Source: Chroococcidiopsis thermalis PCC 7203 (GTDB lineage Bacteria > Cyanobacteriota > Cyanobacteriia > Cyanobacteriales > Chroococcidiopsidaceae). Taken from it: 64,000 nucleotides of DNA. The stretch is from NCBI RefSeq assembly GCF_000317125.1, contig NC_019695.1, positions 3,832,336-3,896,335 on the forward strand. Reading direction: 5' to 3'. Positions within the stretch are counted from its first letter, which is position 1. The number at the start of each line of letters is the position of its first letter. Position numbers and translations under genes: made by a program. Shown here in pieces: positions 48,377 to 57,416 of the stretch. Under the pieces are notes generated by a model, which saw only the letters and a list, made by a program, of their open reading frames with translations, ran no database searches and had not been told where the DNA came from.

Positions 48377-49306
48377 TTACTTCCGAAAAAGCCGCATAGC
48401 ATGATAGCAAACTTTTTCGCGCAGACGATAAACATCTTTAGTCGTTAAATTTAACTGAGAAGCGATCGCTTGCTGCGATTGTCCTTGGAGGTATAAGCTT
48501 AACCACTCTACGGCTAAACGTCCTAACTTTTGCTCTAAGTATTTCGATAGCTGCTGTTTGATTTCATCTCGCTGCTGCTGTTGTTCGACTGCTTCTTGTT
48601 GCTCGCGATCTTGCTCGATTGCTTGGGCATCTAACAAACTGAAACTGCGATCGCTGTCTTCTGTGGGAATTTGGGCAAAGACAATCCGAATCTCTCCATG
48701 TTTTGGAACTTGCGTGACTCCTCCTGGCGAGAGGCGGCGCATGTAATTGATCAAGCGATAAACGATCAGCGGTTGATTGCGAACTGGTCGCAAGCAGTAT
48801 TCTTCAATCGTCGTAAATAGTAAGGCATGTCGTAGGCAAATATCGTCCGTACATTTAGCGATCGCCGTCATTTGTTGTTGTAAGTAGCAATCGCGTTGCA
48901 GTAAATCTTGCAAAAATTCTTGTAGTACTTCCGTTACCTGACGGCGGCGATCGCGGCTGAGATCTACCATCATCCGAATCTTATTTTGCAGCACGGCTAG
49001 GCTACCTAAGCGAGTCATGAGACGACAATAGCCTTGTTTTGGCGCTTGTCCCAAATAACGATTCTGCAAAATCCGATAGCGATATGCCATCCCTTGCTGG
49101 ATCAGTCGGATTTGCTCTGCATCAAGCTGGTCGAATTGCGCGAAATGGTTTCCGATTAGCCAGCAAACAATACTGTCTCTAGTAGCTACACGGCGATCGG
49201 GATAGTCGAATGCCAATTGCCAGTGCCAAGCTTGCAATATATTTTCAAATGTAGCGTTTTGGCTAGCTGTAAATTTTGATTCTAAAGGTAATGTGACAAC
49301 CTGCAT
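48377..49306 (-). CDS. Probable HetZ-related regulatory protein with C-terminal HTH
   Basis: A 309-residue soluble helical protein. Residues ~255-305 form a sigma-region-4-like HTH (QGQSQQAIASQLNLTTKDVY, then RLREKVCYHAMRLF). The YRLREKxxYHAxRxF ending recalls HetZ and HetZ-related proteins, which take part in heterocyst-lineage regulation. The middle carries a long acidic Gln-rich stretch (EQDREQQEAVEQQQQRDEIK). The middle and N-terminus I do not recognise. It is a single gene with a palindrome upstream. The assignment rests on C-terminal resemblance from memory. Confidence 0.55.
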   Translation of the reverse strand: MQVVTLPLESKFTASQNATFENILQAWHWQLAFDYPDRRVATRDSIVCWLIGNHFAQFDQLDAEQIRLIQQGMAYRYRILQNRYLGQAPKQGYCRLMTRLGSLAVLQNKIRMMVDLSRDRRRQVTEVLQEFLQDLLQRDCYLQQQMTAIAKCTDDICLRHALLFTTIEEYCLRPVRNQPLIVYRLINYMRRLSPGGVTQVPKHGEIRIVFAQIPTEDSDRSFSLLDAQAIEQDREQQEAVEQQQQRDEIKQQLSKYLEQKLGRLAVEWLSLYLQGQSQQAIASQLNLTTKDVYRLREKVCYHAMRLFRK

Positions 49307-49748
49307 TTGCGACTCCTTACTTTACTCAATACTGCTGGGTCAATCGTGCTTAGTTGGACGAATAGCGCGATCGCAGCAGTTGTATTCTGGTTTTTACCCC
49401 TATCGGGAGCGCAACAATTGCAGTCTTGTCGTTCCTAGCAATCCTCCCAAGGGTGGTCAGTTAACAGTGTAGAGACGTTACATGTAACGTCTTTACAAAA
49501 ATCATTACTTGAAACTTTTGGTAACTGCTTCAAGGCTGATGTGACCATGAATACAGATTAAAATACGGCTTCGATTTTGCCAGCATGAAAAAGTCAGAAA
49601 TAGACAGCACTTCGCCAAACGACGCTAAATGGCTCCCTAATTGACTAGTGAGGAAAGGTCTGAAAAAGTCAGATTTGTTAGTTGCTAGTTGCTAGTGACT
49701 GGTGGCTAGATGTTTCTCTAGTCACTAGTCGCAAGTCACCAGCCACTA
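49307..49748. other. Intergenic region with palindrome and heptamer inverted repeat
   Basis: About 440 bp. It contains a near-perfect palindrome (49469-49496, arm GTAGAGACGTTACA, one mismatch) and a TAGTTGC/CTAGTGACTGG block facing CACTAGTCGCAAGTCACC (~49678-49746) just past the RSH stop. No gene is seen. Confidence 0.7.
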
Positions 49749-52040
49749 TCATTCATCCACTTGACCGACGCGGCGCAGGTCGATAATGTCGCTCATTTTG
49801 CGGATTTGGTTGAAGATCTGTTCGAGTTGATGGCGATCGCGAATATCTAAGCCTAATTCAATGATTGCTGGCTGACCGTTGGCTGTTTTGACGGAAGCGT
49901 GACGAACGTTGATACTTTGGTCGCTCAGGCGCGATAGTATGTCTTTTAATACGCCGACGCGATCGATCGCTTCAATTTGGACGTTGACCTGGTAAGTCTG
50001 CGGACGGGGATTGCGATCGCCGTTAGCGTTCCAGCTGACGGGGACGAGGCGATCGTAAGGGATGTTATCGACGTTCTGACAGCCTTGACGGTGGATCGAG
50101 ATCCCACGCTGAGAACGGGTGGTTACGACACCAATAATGGATTCTCCTGGGATTGGACTGCAACACTTTGCCAGGTGGTAAAGCAATCCTTCCACACCTG
50201 CGATCGGCGATTCGCTAGCGCGAGATTTAGGTGCAACTGCTGCTTCGCGGGGTGATTTTGCATTTGCAGGTATTAAACTGAGAGGAACTTCTGGTTCGGC
50301 AGGAATGAGTTGCTGCCCCTTCACGATCTCTCGCCAGCGGTTGAGAACGAGGTTTAACGTCAGTTCCCCGTAACCCAGGGCAGCAAGTAAGTCTTCGACG
50401 CTATGATAGTTGCAGCGTTCGGCTACAGCTTGCATCGGTTCTGACTTGAGTAAGGCTTCAAAACCTGTTTTCCCTAATTCTTTTTCTAACAATTCCCGTC
50501 CGCGGGCGACGTTTTCTTCCCGCCGCGATCGCTTGTACCACTGTCGAATCCTGTTTTTTGCTGCGGAAGTTCTGACAAAATTCAGCCAATCTAAGCTGGG
50601 ATGGCTGTTTTTCTGAGTTAAAATGTCTACAATATCGCCATTTTTTAGGGCTGTATCCAGCGTCACCATTCTGCCGTTAACTTTCGCCCCCGCGCAGTGA
50701 TTTCCCACCTCTGTATGAATCCGGTAAGCGAAATCTATTGCTGTCGAGCCGGGGGAGAGAGGCACGACATCACCCTTGGGAGTGAAGACATAAACTTCGT
50801 CTTCAAATAAATTATCCTTGATACTCTCTAAGTACTCTTGAGCATCTTTGAGGTCGTTCTGCCACTCCAAGAGTTGGCGCAACCAGGTGAACTTCTCATC
50901 TACAGGCGTAAACTTGGTATGGCTAGAGCCACCCGTTTCCTTATACTTCCAGTGCGCGGCAATCCCATACTCGGCAATGTGGTGCATATCGATCGTGCGG
51001 ATTTGCACTTCCAAAGGACGACCTGTAAAGCCGACTACTGTAGTGTGTAGAGACTGGTAGCGATTGGGTTTGGGTAAGCCGATATAGTCTTTAAACCGAC
51101 CAGGAATCGGTCTAAAAGCGTCGTGGACTACAGCTAAAGCGCGGTAGCATTCTTCGTTAGTTTTGACGATGATCCGAATTGCAGCTAGATCGTAGATTTC
51201 GTGGAATTCTTTTTGCTGCCGCTGCATTTTTTGGTAGATACCATATAGATGCTTGGGACGACCGCTAATATCGATACATTGAATGTGTGACTGCGCCATT
51301 CCCTGCTGCAAAACTTCAATCACCCGCGTCAGCCTTGCTTCTCGGTCTGTGCGCTTCTCCGCTACTAAGTCTTGAATTTGACGATATGCTTCTGGTTCGA
51401 GGTATTTAAAGGTTAAATCTTCTAATTCCCATTTAAATGTTCCAATACCTAGCCGATTTGCCAGTGGAGCGAAAATCTCTCTTGTTTCTAAAGCGATGCG
51501 ACGGCGTTTTTCATCGGGTAAGTGTTCCAAAGTTCGCATATTGTGCAGGCGATCTGCAAGTTTCACGACAATGACGCGAATATCTTGCGCCATCGCCAAA
51601 AACATGCGTCGAAAATTCTCTGCTTGCCGTTCCGTTTTACTCGAAAAAGTTTCGGAAAACTTAGATAGTTTTGTAACACCTTCTACTAAATGCTTGACTT
51701 CTGCGCCAAATTGTTGCTCTATGTCCTCTAGGGTTACATCCGTATCTTCTACTACGTCATGAAGAAATCCGGCTGCAATCATCGCGCTACCACCTCCCAG
51801 ATCTCTGAGCAAACCCGCTACAGCTACGGGGTGACAAATGTAAGGTTCTCCTGACTTGCGGTATTGCCCTTGATGCAGTTGGTAAGCAAAGTTAAAAGCA
51901 CGACAAATTAGCTGATTATCTGTCGCAGTAGGTTGTGTCTCTAATTCCGAATTCTCTACAAGGCAGGTTTGTAACCAGTCAGGTATAGTACATTCGTAGG
52001 AATTACAAACAGTGGTGGCAGTAGCAGTCAGGGTGTTCAT
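49749..52040 (-). CDS. Bifunctional (p)ppGpp synthetase/hydrolase, RelA/SpoT homologue
   Basis: A 763-residue RSH enzyme of the stringent response. The hydrolase domain has the metal site HD of AAGFLHDVVEDTD and KLADRLHNMRTL. The synthetase domain has RPKHLYGIYQKM, YDLAAIRIIV and RFKDYIGLPKPNRYQSLHT. TGS (EDEVYVFTPKGDVVPLSPGSTAIDF), zinc-finger-like (HLAKCCSPIPGESIIG) and ACT domains follow. Both active sites look complete, so it should make and degrade the alarmone. I chose ATG 52038-52040 (MNTLTATATTVC) as more natural than the ATG six codons upstream. It is transcribed alone, with a 298-bp AT-rich spacer upstream of it toward patD. Confidence 0.95.
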   Translation of the reverse strand: MNTLTATATTVCNSYECTIPDWLQTCLVENSELETQPTATDNQLICRAFNFAYQLHQGQYRKSGEPYICHPVAVAGLLRDLGGGSAMIAAGFLHDVVEDTDVTLEDIEQQFGAEVKHLVEGVTKLSKFSETFSSKTERQAENFRRMFLAMAQDIRVIVVKLADRLHNMRTLEHLPDEKRRRIALETREIFAPLANRLGIGTFKWELEDLTFKYLEPEAYRQIQDLVAEKRTDREARLTRVIEVLQQGMAQSHIQCIDISGRPKHLYGIYQKMQRQQKEFHEIYDLAAIRIIVKTNEECYRALAVVHDAFRPIPGRFKDYIGLPKPNRYQSLHTTVVGFTGRPLEVQIRTIDMHHIAEYGIAAHWKYKETGGSSHTKFTPVDEKFTWLRQLLEWQNDLKDAQEYLESIKDNLFEDEVYVFTPKGDVVPLSPGSTAIDFAYRIHTEVGNHCAGAKVNGRMVTLDTALKNGDIVDILTQKNSHPSLDWLNFVRTSAAKNRIRQWYKRSRREENVARGRELLEKELGKTGFEALLKSEPMQAVAERCNYHSVEDLLAALGYGELTLNLVLNRWREIVKGQQLIPAEPEVPLSLIPANAKSPREAAVAPKSRASESPIAGVEGLLYHLAKCCSPIPGESIIGVVTTRSQRGISIHRQGCQNVDNIPYDRLVPVSWNANGDRNPRPQTYQVNVQIEAIDRVGVLKDILSRLSDQSINVRHASVKTANGQPAIIELGLDIRDRHQLEQIFNQIRKMSDIIDLRRVGQVDE

Positions 52041-52338
52041 GGGGGCGGCTTCAAACACTCTTTAATTTTGGGGGATGAGTAAGCGTAGCATAAACTACAA
52101 TCTTGTGGCTGAAATTATTGCCGAAGTGTACATATGGCAATAGATCTGTAGAAATCGGGGTATTGAGAAAATATCTTGCCAAATTGCACGCAATAAGACA
52201 AATTTCAAAGCGGTTGAATTTCAAGCTGGTTCAATCTCGAACTGGTTTAATCTCAAATTTATTCGCTCAGGTAGATTAATGGACTTTATGCTTTGAAAAA
52301 TAATTCTTTACACTAATAATATCTTATTAATCCGCTCT

Positions 52339-52737
52339 ATGTTGCCAGATCTTTATTATCAGTGCTATCAGAAACTGAGCGAACTGCTAAAGGGAATACA
52401 ACAAGCAGCGACAGCACCAGAGGTGAACCCCCCCAGACTGCGCCAGAATGTATTAGCAGCACAACAATACTTTCAGCAACAGATTGCCAGTTTAGATAGT
52501 CAAGATATCGATCCAGCGGTAGAGTCGAGAGTGCGATCGCTGCAAACGGAAATTAGCAAGCAATTCAACTTGTTAATCATGGATGTGACATTTTTGCAAG
52601 CTGCTAGACAACCTCAGACCTTACAAACCCGCCAGCAGCAGATTACCCAACGCCTTCAGACTCTACTGAGTTATTGTGAGGCGATTTTAAGTTTGGACAA
52701 GGTAGACAAGGGAGACAAGGGAGACAAGGGAGACTAA
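52339..52737 (+). CDS. patD: Probable heterocyst frequency control protein PatD
   Basis: A 132-residue helical protein (MLPDLYYQCYQKLSELLKG, QQYFQQQIASLD, RVRSLQTEISKQF, DVTFLQAARQPQT) similar to cyanobacterial PatD, which limits the frequency of heterocysts in filamentous species through the cell-division protein FtsZ; orthologues also exist in non-heterocystous strains. The last ~12 residues ([12 protein letters not shown]) are encoded by a GACAAGGGA repeat, so the natural C-terminus has been replaced or extended by repeat. No membrane or catalytic motif. Family call is from recall. Confidence 0.6.
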   Translation: MLPDLYYQCYQKLSELLKGIQQAATAPEVNPPRLRQNVLAAQQYFQQQIASLDSQDIDPAVESRVRSLQTEISKQFNLLIMDVTFLQAARQPQTLQTRQQQITQRLQTLLSYCEAILSLDKVDKGDKGDKGD

Positions 52738-52777
52738 ATACTATATTCTTCCCCTACTTACGACTTATGACTTGCTC

Positions 52778-53020
52778 ATGAAAAGTAGGTGGCAACCCCA
52801 GTTAAGAATCGGTGACGAAATGGAAGCAGAACAACGTCGTGTGACATGGATGGAACTGTTTTACGACTTAGTGTATGTTGTCGCGGTAGCTCAACTGGCT
52901 CACAATCTCTACGAAAATACTATTGAATCCGTAGAAAAAAATAGATGTGAATTAGTAATCTTAAGCTCTAGGTGCGTACGCGATATAAGAAAGATAAAAA
53001 TTCCCCCGCAAGCAGCATAG
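52778..53020 (+). pseudogene. Truncated low-temperature-requirement A (LtrA) membrane protein remnant
   Basis: An 80-codon frame. RRVTWMELFYDLVYVVAVAQLAHNL is the N-terminal signature of the LtrA family (usually ~370-400 residues with many membrane helices). After ~residue 50 the sequence is unrelated (ESVEKNRCELVIL) and stops at 53018-53020. Only the first helix is left, so it is a dead remnant. Confidence 0.75.
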
Positions 53021-53073
53021 ACGCACAGACAGCTATCAGGTTGTAATGTGGGAATGATTTAGGATGAGGTAGG

Positions 53074-54093
53074 GTGGTTTTTGGCAGTAACAAAAGCGTG
53101 AGTGGCTATAAGTTTACCTGGTTCGATCGGTTTTGCCTTTGGTATCCTCCCGGCTGGCTGATCCTATTTAACCGTCACTGGCAACACTATCACGCCGATC
53201 CTGATGGTTGGAATTGGTTAGAGTATGGATTATTTCTACTCCCAGGTGGATTTTACATCGCCTTGTTACTGCGGTGGTTGCGCTTGGGTTGTCGATTTCC
53301 GCGTCAACAAGCGGTGCAATTCGACCGCAACTATCAACAGGCTTTTCGCGATGAAGTCTTAGCGCCAATTGCCAAATATTACTACCGCGGCGAACTGAGG
53401 CAAATCGAAAACTTGCCGGAAACAGAATCGATGATTGTGGCGATGAACCACGCCGGAATGTCTTTTCCGTGGGATTTTATCGTACTAGCTTATCTACTAG
53501 GTACGGCACGGGAATGGAACGTTAAACCATTAGCCGGAGTTTCTTTATTCGATCATCCTTGGATGATTTGGTGGTTACCCCCTGGATGGTCGCAAGTTTT
53601 AGGCGGCGTGAGGGCAGAAAAAGAGGAATTTGAGACAGCGATCGCCCAAAAAACTGTATTATTATACGCACCTGAAGGACTGCGGGGACCTAGTAAAGGC
53701 TGGCAGCAAAGGTATCAATTGGCAAGTTTCGATCCGAGTTTTATTCGTTTGAGCGATCGCCACCAAATCCCAATTCTGCCAGTTGTTTGTCTTGGCAATG
53801 AACTTTTACATCCATTTGCCATTAATTTGAATTTGCAACACATTGGTAAGATATTCGGCTTACCTTTCTTACCTCTATCGCCTTTAATGCCGTTGTTCGC
53901 ATTATTTCCTTCTATGGGAGTATGGGCAATGCGATCGCGTTTGCGTTACTTTATCCAACCTGTATATCGAGTAGACCTCAAAGATCGTACCTCTCGTCGC
54001 GAGAGAGTTGCAGCATATCAAGAAGCTCAAGCATTCAGAGATAAGTTGCAAAATGCGATTAATTGTATATTAAGCAGCAGTGATGACAAGTAA
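53074..54093 (+). CDS. Lysophospholipid acyltransferase-like (PlsC family) protein
   Basis: A 339-residue protein of the LPLAT superfamily. NHAGMSFPWDF holds the catalytic His and Asp of the acyltransferase motif I in the NHxGxxxPxD form. APEGLRGPSKGW is motif III. A hydrophobic N-terminal region (EYGLFLLPGGFYIALLLRW) and a C-terminal one (LPLSPLMPLFALFPSMGVW) suggest membrane association. GTG 53074 is the longest start; GTG 53098 (MSGYKFTWFDRF) is an alternative. It may acylate a lipid precursor; the acceptor is unknown. Confidence 0.8.
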   Translation: MVFGSNKSVSGYKFTWFDRFCLWYPPGWLILFNRHWQHYHADPDGWNWLEYGLFLLPGGFYIALLLRWLRLGCRFPRQQAVQFDRNYQQAFRDEVLAPIAKYYYRGELRQIENLPETESMIVAMNHAGMSFPWDFIVLAYLLGTAREWNVKPLAGVSLFDHPWMIWWLPPGWSQVLGGVRAEKEEFETAIAQKTVLLYAPEGLRGPSKGWQQRYQLASFDPSFIRLSDRHQIPILPVVCLGNELLHPFAINLNLQHIGKIFGLPFLPLSPLMPLFALFPSMGVWAMRSRLRYFIQPVYRVDLKDRTSRRERVAAYQEAQAFRDKLQNAINCILSSSDDK

Positions 54094-54158
54094 AGATTCG
54101 AGCTTTTCTACCTTTTGCCTGTTTATACTAAGTTATCTGACGGGAGAAGAGTATCTGC

Positions 54159-54962
54159 GTGAAACATCCCAAAACTAAAGCTCATGATTTTACCTGGCAG
54201 TCCACGTTTTCGGTACTGATGTATTTATTCATGTACCTGCCGATCTTCGTTCTTGCTTTCTATAGTTTCAATACTTCTCCCTACAGTGCTGGCTGGCAAG
54301 GGTTCACACTCAAATGGTATCAACAGTTGCTTCAAGATAGTCGCATCCTGACAGCACTACAAAATAGTTTGGTTGTGGCTGTATGTGCTGTCATCATTTC
54401 GGCTGTTTTGGGAACCCTGATGGCAGTGGGGTTAGGACGATATCGATTTCCTGGGAAGACGATCTATCGCGGTATTTCATACTTACCAATGATTGTTCCC
54501 GATATTGCGATCGCCGTAGCTACTCTCGTCTTTCTGGCTACGTTTGCCATTCCATTAAGCTTGTGGACGATTGTAGCCGCTCATATTGTCTTTTGCCTTG
54601 CCTACGTGGGAATTGTGGTGACAGCGCGACTAGCAAAGTTAGATCCCCACCTAGAAGAAGCCGCACTCGATCTCGGTGCTACACCATTGCAAGCTTTTGT
54701 CAAGGTTTTGTTACCGCAGTTAATGCCTGGAATTGTTGCTGGTTGTTTGCTGGCTTTTGTTCTGAGTCTAGATGATTTTCTCATCTCTAGTTTTACGTCT
54801 GGAAGCGGCATCAATACTTTACCGATGGAAATTTTTAGTCGCATTCGCACGGGAGTTAAACCCGATATTAATGCCTTGAGCGTCATCCTAATTATTATTT
54901 CTGGGTGCGTTGCTTTCTTGGCAGAATATATTCGCGATCGCGGTGAGAAAGAGAATTCGTAA
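54159..54962 (+). CDS. potC: Spermidine/putrescine-type ABC transporter permease
   Basis: A 267-residue permease with six membrane helices, starting at GTG (MKHPKTKAHDFTWQ). The EAA loop that contacts the ATPase reads EAALDLGATPLQAFVKVLLPQLMPG. FLISSFTSGSGINTLPMEIFSRIRTGVKPDINALS is typical of PotC (segment 1 FLISSFTSGSG, then LPMEIF). The usual operon partners potA, potB and potD are not present next to it: upstream is the acyltransferase and downstream the convergent rsmE. If real, the rest of the transporter is elsewhere. Confidence 0.88.
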   Translation: MKHPKTKAHDFTWQSTFSVLMYLFMYLPIFVLAFYSFNTSPYSAGWQGFTLKWYQQLLQDSRILTALQNSLVVAVCAVIISAVLGTLMAVGLGRYRFPGKTIYRGISYLPMIVPDIAIAVATLVFLATFAIPLSLWTIVAAHIVFCLAYVGIVVTARLAKLDPHLEEAALDLGATPLQAFVKVLLPQLMPGIVAGCLLAFVLSLDDFLISSFTSGSGINTLPMEIFSRIRTGVKPDINALSVILIIISGCVAFLAEYIRDRGEKENS

Positions 54963-55024
54963 GAAAGTCAAAAGTCAAAAGTTAAAAGTCAAAATTTAGG
55001 GTACAAGCTCTGAAGAAATGACTT

Positions 55025-55900
55025 TTATGCAGGGTTTTCAGAGTTCCTACTCATTTCTATAATCGCAGATATTTGCGATACAGCGACGATGGGAGCGGTA
55101 ACTGCGCGTAAGAGCCGTTTACCCAAGGAGACGGGTTGAAATCCTGCCGCGATCGCATTTTCGACTTCGTTTGTCGTCCAGCCGCCTTCTGCACCTGTGG
55201 CAATGACGATAGATCCCCCCAACCCCCCTTGTAAAGGGGGGCTAGAGTTGCCTTGCGAAGGAGGGCTAGAATTTTCTTGTAAAGGGGGGTGAGAACTGTC
55301 TAATTCCCCTGATAAAGCGGGGAGAGAATCCTGCAACCCCCCTTTTGAAGGGGGGCTAGGGGGGATCGATTGCAAACTTGTAAATAAATGAGGCGAATTT
55401 CCCCGCGCCACACAGATATACTTGCGATCGCCTGTCACCGACAACAATCCCGTACTAAACGGGACGGGATCTAAAATCGTCGGTACGATTTGTCGTTCCG
55501 ATTGTTCCGCCGCCTCAATTGCAATTCGCCGCCAACGGTCTAGTTTTTGCGGGCTGGGATGGAGTAAAGTGCGATCGCTGGTTACTGGAGCAAAACAATT
55601 GACTCCTAATTCAGTACAAGCGCGTACCACTTCATCAAATCCATTCCCTTTGGGTAGTGCCACCATCAGAGTTATCTCTACAGGTAACTCAGTTTGCACC
55701 TGCATTTGTTCTAAAATTTGTGCTGTTGTCTCTGCTATTACCGCTAGCCACCATTGACCTTTGCCATCCATCGCAATAAAGCGATCGCCCTGCCGCAGCC
55801 GCAAGACTCGCGTGAGATAATGCTGTTGCTGCGATGTGAGGGCAATTTGCTGCTGTTGCAGTTGTGCGGGAGCGATGACGATTCGTTGCAGTTGAGACAT
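55025..55900 (-). CDS. rsmE: 16S rRNA m3U1498 methyltransferase
   Basis: A 291-residue SPOUT-class enzyme. The N-terminal RNA-binding part includes HYLTRVLRLRQGDRFIAMDG. The SPOUT knot shows LMVALPKGNGFDEVVRACTELG, SDRTLLHPSPQKLDRWRRIA, AAEQSERQIVPTI, IATGAEGGWTTNEVENA and SLGKRLLRAVTAPI. Between SLQ and IVIATG, residues ~178-229 are an insertion (SIPPSPPSKGGLQD...) coded by CCCCCTT/AAGGGGG repeats, which explains its length over the usual ~240. Knot residues flank the insert and are intact, so activity is possible. It ends the minus-strand run that includes the methyltransferase upstream (gap 9 bp). Confidence 0.92.
   Translation of the reverse strand: MSQLQRIVIAPAQLQQQQIALTSQQQHYLTRVLRLRQGDRFIAMDGKGQWWLAVIAETTAQILEQMQVQTELPVEITLMVALPKGNGFDEVVRACTELGVNCFAPVTSDRTLLHPSPQKLDRWRRIAIEAAEQSERQIVPTILDPVPFSTGLLSVTGDRKYICVARGNSPHLFTSLQSIPPSPPSKGGLQDSLPALSGELDSSHPPLQENSSPPSQGNSSPPLQGGLGGSIVIATGAEGGWTTNEVENAIAAGFQPVSLGKRLLRAVTAPIVAVSQISAIIEMSRNSENPA
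55212..55367 (-). repeat. 156-bp in-frame repeat insertion inside rsmE
   Basis: Starts GATCCCCCC and ends GGGGGGATC, and contains four copies of CCCCCTT...AAGGGGG-type sequence. Its length, 156 bp, is a multiple of three and it has no stop codon in frame. Confidence 0.9.
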
Positions 55901-55909
55901 GAAGTATAT

Positions 55910-56587
55910 TTACAGTTTGACAGAATACTCGATTCCATCATCTATTGGCAGCGCCACCGAGATAAAGCCATTGGCAGGGTTACGCACGTACTCTAAATAT
56001 GGTGCCATCTGCTCTGGAGTAATGTTCAAATCGTCCGCTAGAATGACCGCACCCGATCGCAGGTTGTTCGATACTAGCTGTAAAACATCTAAATAAAGGT
56101 TGTTCCAACCATCTAAAAAGAGTAAATCGATCGTGCCACCAGGATCGCGTAATGTCTCCAGCGCATCGCCAGCTCGAATTTCTACAAACGGTAATAGTCC
56201 TGCTGCGGCAATGTTTTCAGTTGCTTGCATCACTTTACTGCTTTCCATTTCCGAGCCAATAACTAACCCACCATTGCGATCGCGCATAGCTGCTGCTAAA
56301 TATATTGTGGAGATACCATAAGATGTCCCAAATTCTACAATCCGTTGAGCGGAAATAGACCGAGCGACTCCATAGAGAAATCTACCAACATCAGGTGCAA
56401 TAGGCAACAGTGCCTCGCGAAATGTGGCTGCATTCTGTGCGGGACTAGCAGATTTCCAATCGTAACCGCTACTGAGAACTTGTTGAATAATTGAATTATC
56501 GTTGCGATCGGCTAGATCGTGCAATCGTTCTAGTACTGCCCGTACCTCTGGAAGCTGTAATGTAGAGCCAGCAAGAATTGATGTCAT
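55910..56587 (-). CDS. Class I SAM-dependent O-methyltransferase-like protein
   Basis: A 225-residue protein. The SAM motif I is RIVEFGTSYGISTIYLAAAM, motif II region VIGSEMESSKVMQATENI, and IDLLFLDGWNNLYLDVLQLV holds the Asp typical of motif III in caffeoyl-CoA-type O-methyltransferases. ILADDLNI is motif IV-like. Substrate unknown. It is 9 bp upstream of rsmE and 78 bp downstream of the ferric-reductase-like gene, all on one strand behind the AraC regulator, so a small operon is likely. Confidence 0.82.
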   Translation of the reverse strand: MTSILAGSTLQLPEVRAVLERLHDLADRNDNSIIQQVLSSGYDWKSASPAQNAATFREALLPIAPDVGRFLYGVARSISAQRIVEFGTSYGISTIYLAAAMRDRNGGLVIGSEMESSKVMQATENIAAAGLLPFVEIRAGDALETLRDPGGTIDLLFLDGWNNLYLDVLQLVSNNLRSGAVILADDLNITPEQMAPYLEYVRNPANGFISVALPIDDGIEYSVKL

Positions 56588-56664
56588 AATATTCTCCTAT
56601 AGACAAATGAAACACATCAGAACCTTATAGGTTGTTCTTCAGATTGGCAGAAGAAGGCTAAACA

Positions 56665-57270
56665 TTAGCTAGCTAACTTTCTTTGCCTTCTAGGAGTCAC
56701 TAAACGCAGCACCATAACCCCGATTAACAAGACAACAAAGGGTGAATAAATCAGTGGTGAATTGGCAATTTTGAAGCTGAATTCAACCGTAAAAGCCAGC
56801 CAGAAAAAGTGCATCCCTGTAGTATGTAAAACTTTCCATCTTCTCTGTCCCAACAAAGCAGCTGGGCGATCGAAAGATGTTATCGTCATGGCAATTAGAA
56901 AGACATAGCCTAGTATGGCGAGCGCTGTGAAAGACTCAAACTTAGGCGCAGTTCCAGCAGTGACATACCATAAGCCAAAAATTGCGATCGCGTGATAGGT
57001 ATGAGAAACTGCCATTGATACCCCAAAATAACGCCGATTTTTCAGCAGCCAGACTGAAAGAGGAGTAGATCGCATTCGATGCAGTGCCGAAGCGACAAAC
57101 GCGCAGAGAAACAGAAGGCAAGAAGTACGAGCAGTGGCTCTAATTGCCATCCGCATCCCTTGTTCGTCTAATCCATCGATCAGCCAGATGGTAGCAACCA
57201 TCGTACCAACTACCAGCGCCGACCAACCGACAATACCCCATTTTTGTAATGGGAGTTTAGTATCTGTCAT
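56665..57270 (-). CDS. Ferric-reductase-like / MsrQ-like membrane protein
   Basis: A 201-residue protein with about six membrane helices. The helix AVSHTYHAIAIFGLWYV and the helix HTTGMHFFWLAFTVEF each carry histidines at positions used for b-type haem in the ferric-reductase transmembrane domain family (MsrQ, NOX). The RRWKVLHTTGMH segment matches that pattern. No NADPH-binding part is present, so an electron donor must come from elsewhere. It lies between the AraC-type regulator and the methyltransferase on the same strand. Confidence 0.7.
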   Translation of the reverse strand: MTDTKLPLQKWGIVGWSALVVGTMVATIWLIDGLDEQGMRMAIRATARTSCLLFLCAFVASALHRMRSTPLSVWLLKNRRYFGVSMAVSHTYHAIAIFGLWYVTAGTAPKFESFTALAILGYVFLIAMTITSFDRPAALLGQRRWKVLHTTGMHFFWLAFTVEFSFKIANSPLIYSPFVVLLIGVMVLRLVTPRRQRKLAS

Positions 57271-57416
57271 AGTTTACGACTCCAACTGAGGATACCAATT
57301 GGTAGTTAATTTAGCGATCGCCTTTAGGTACTGTCTTGTCTGTTGTTCCGAAAAATGTTCTATTCTTCCAAAAACTTTTCCCGTAATACTAATTCTTTCT
57401 GACTACGCTGCTAGAA

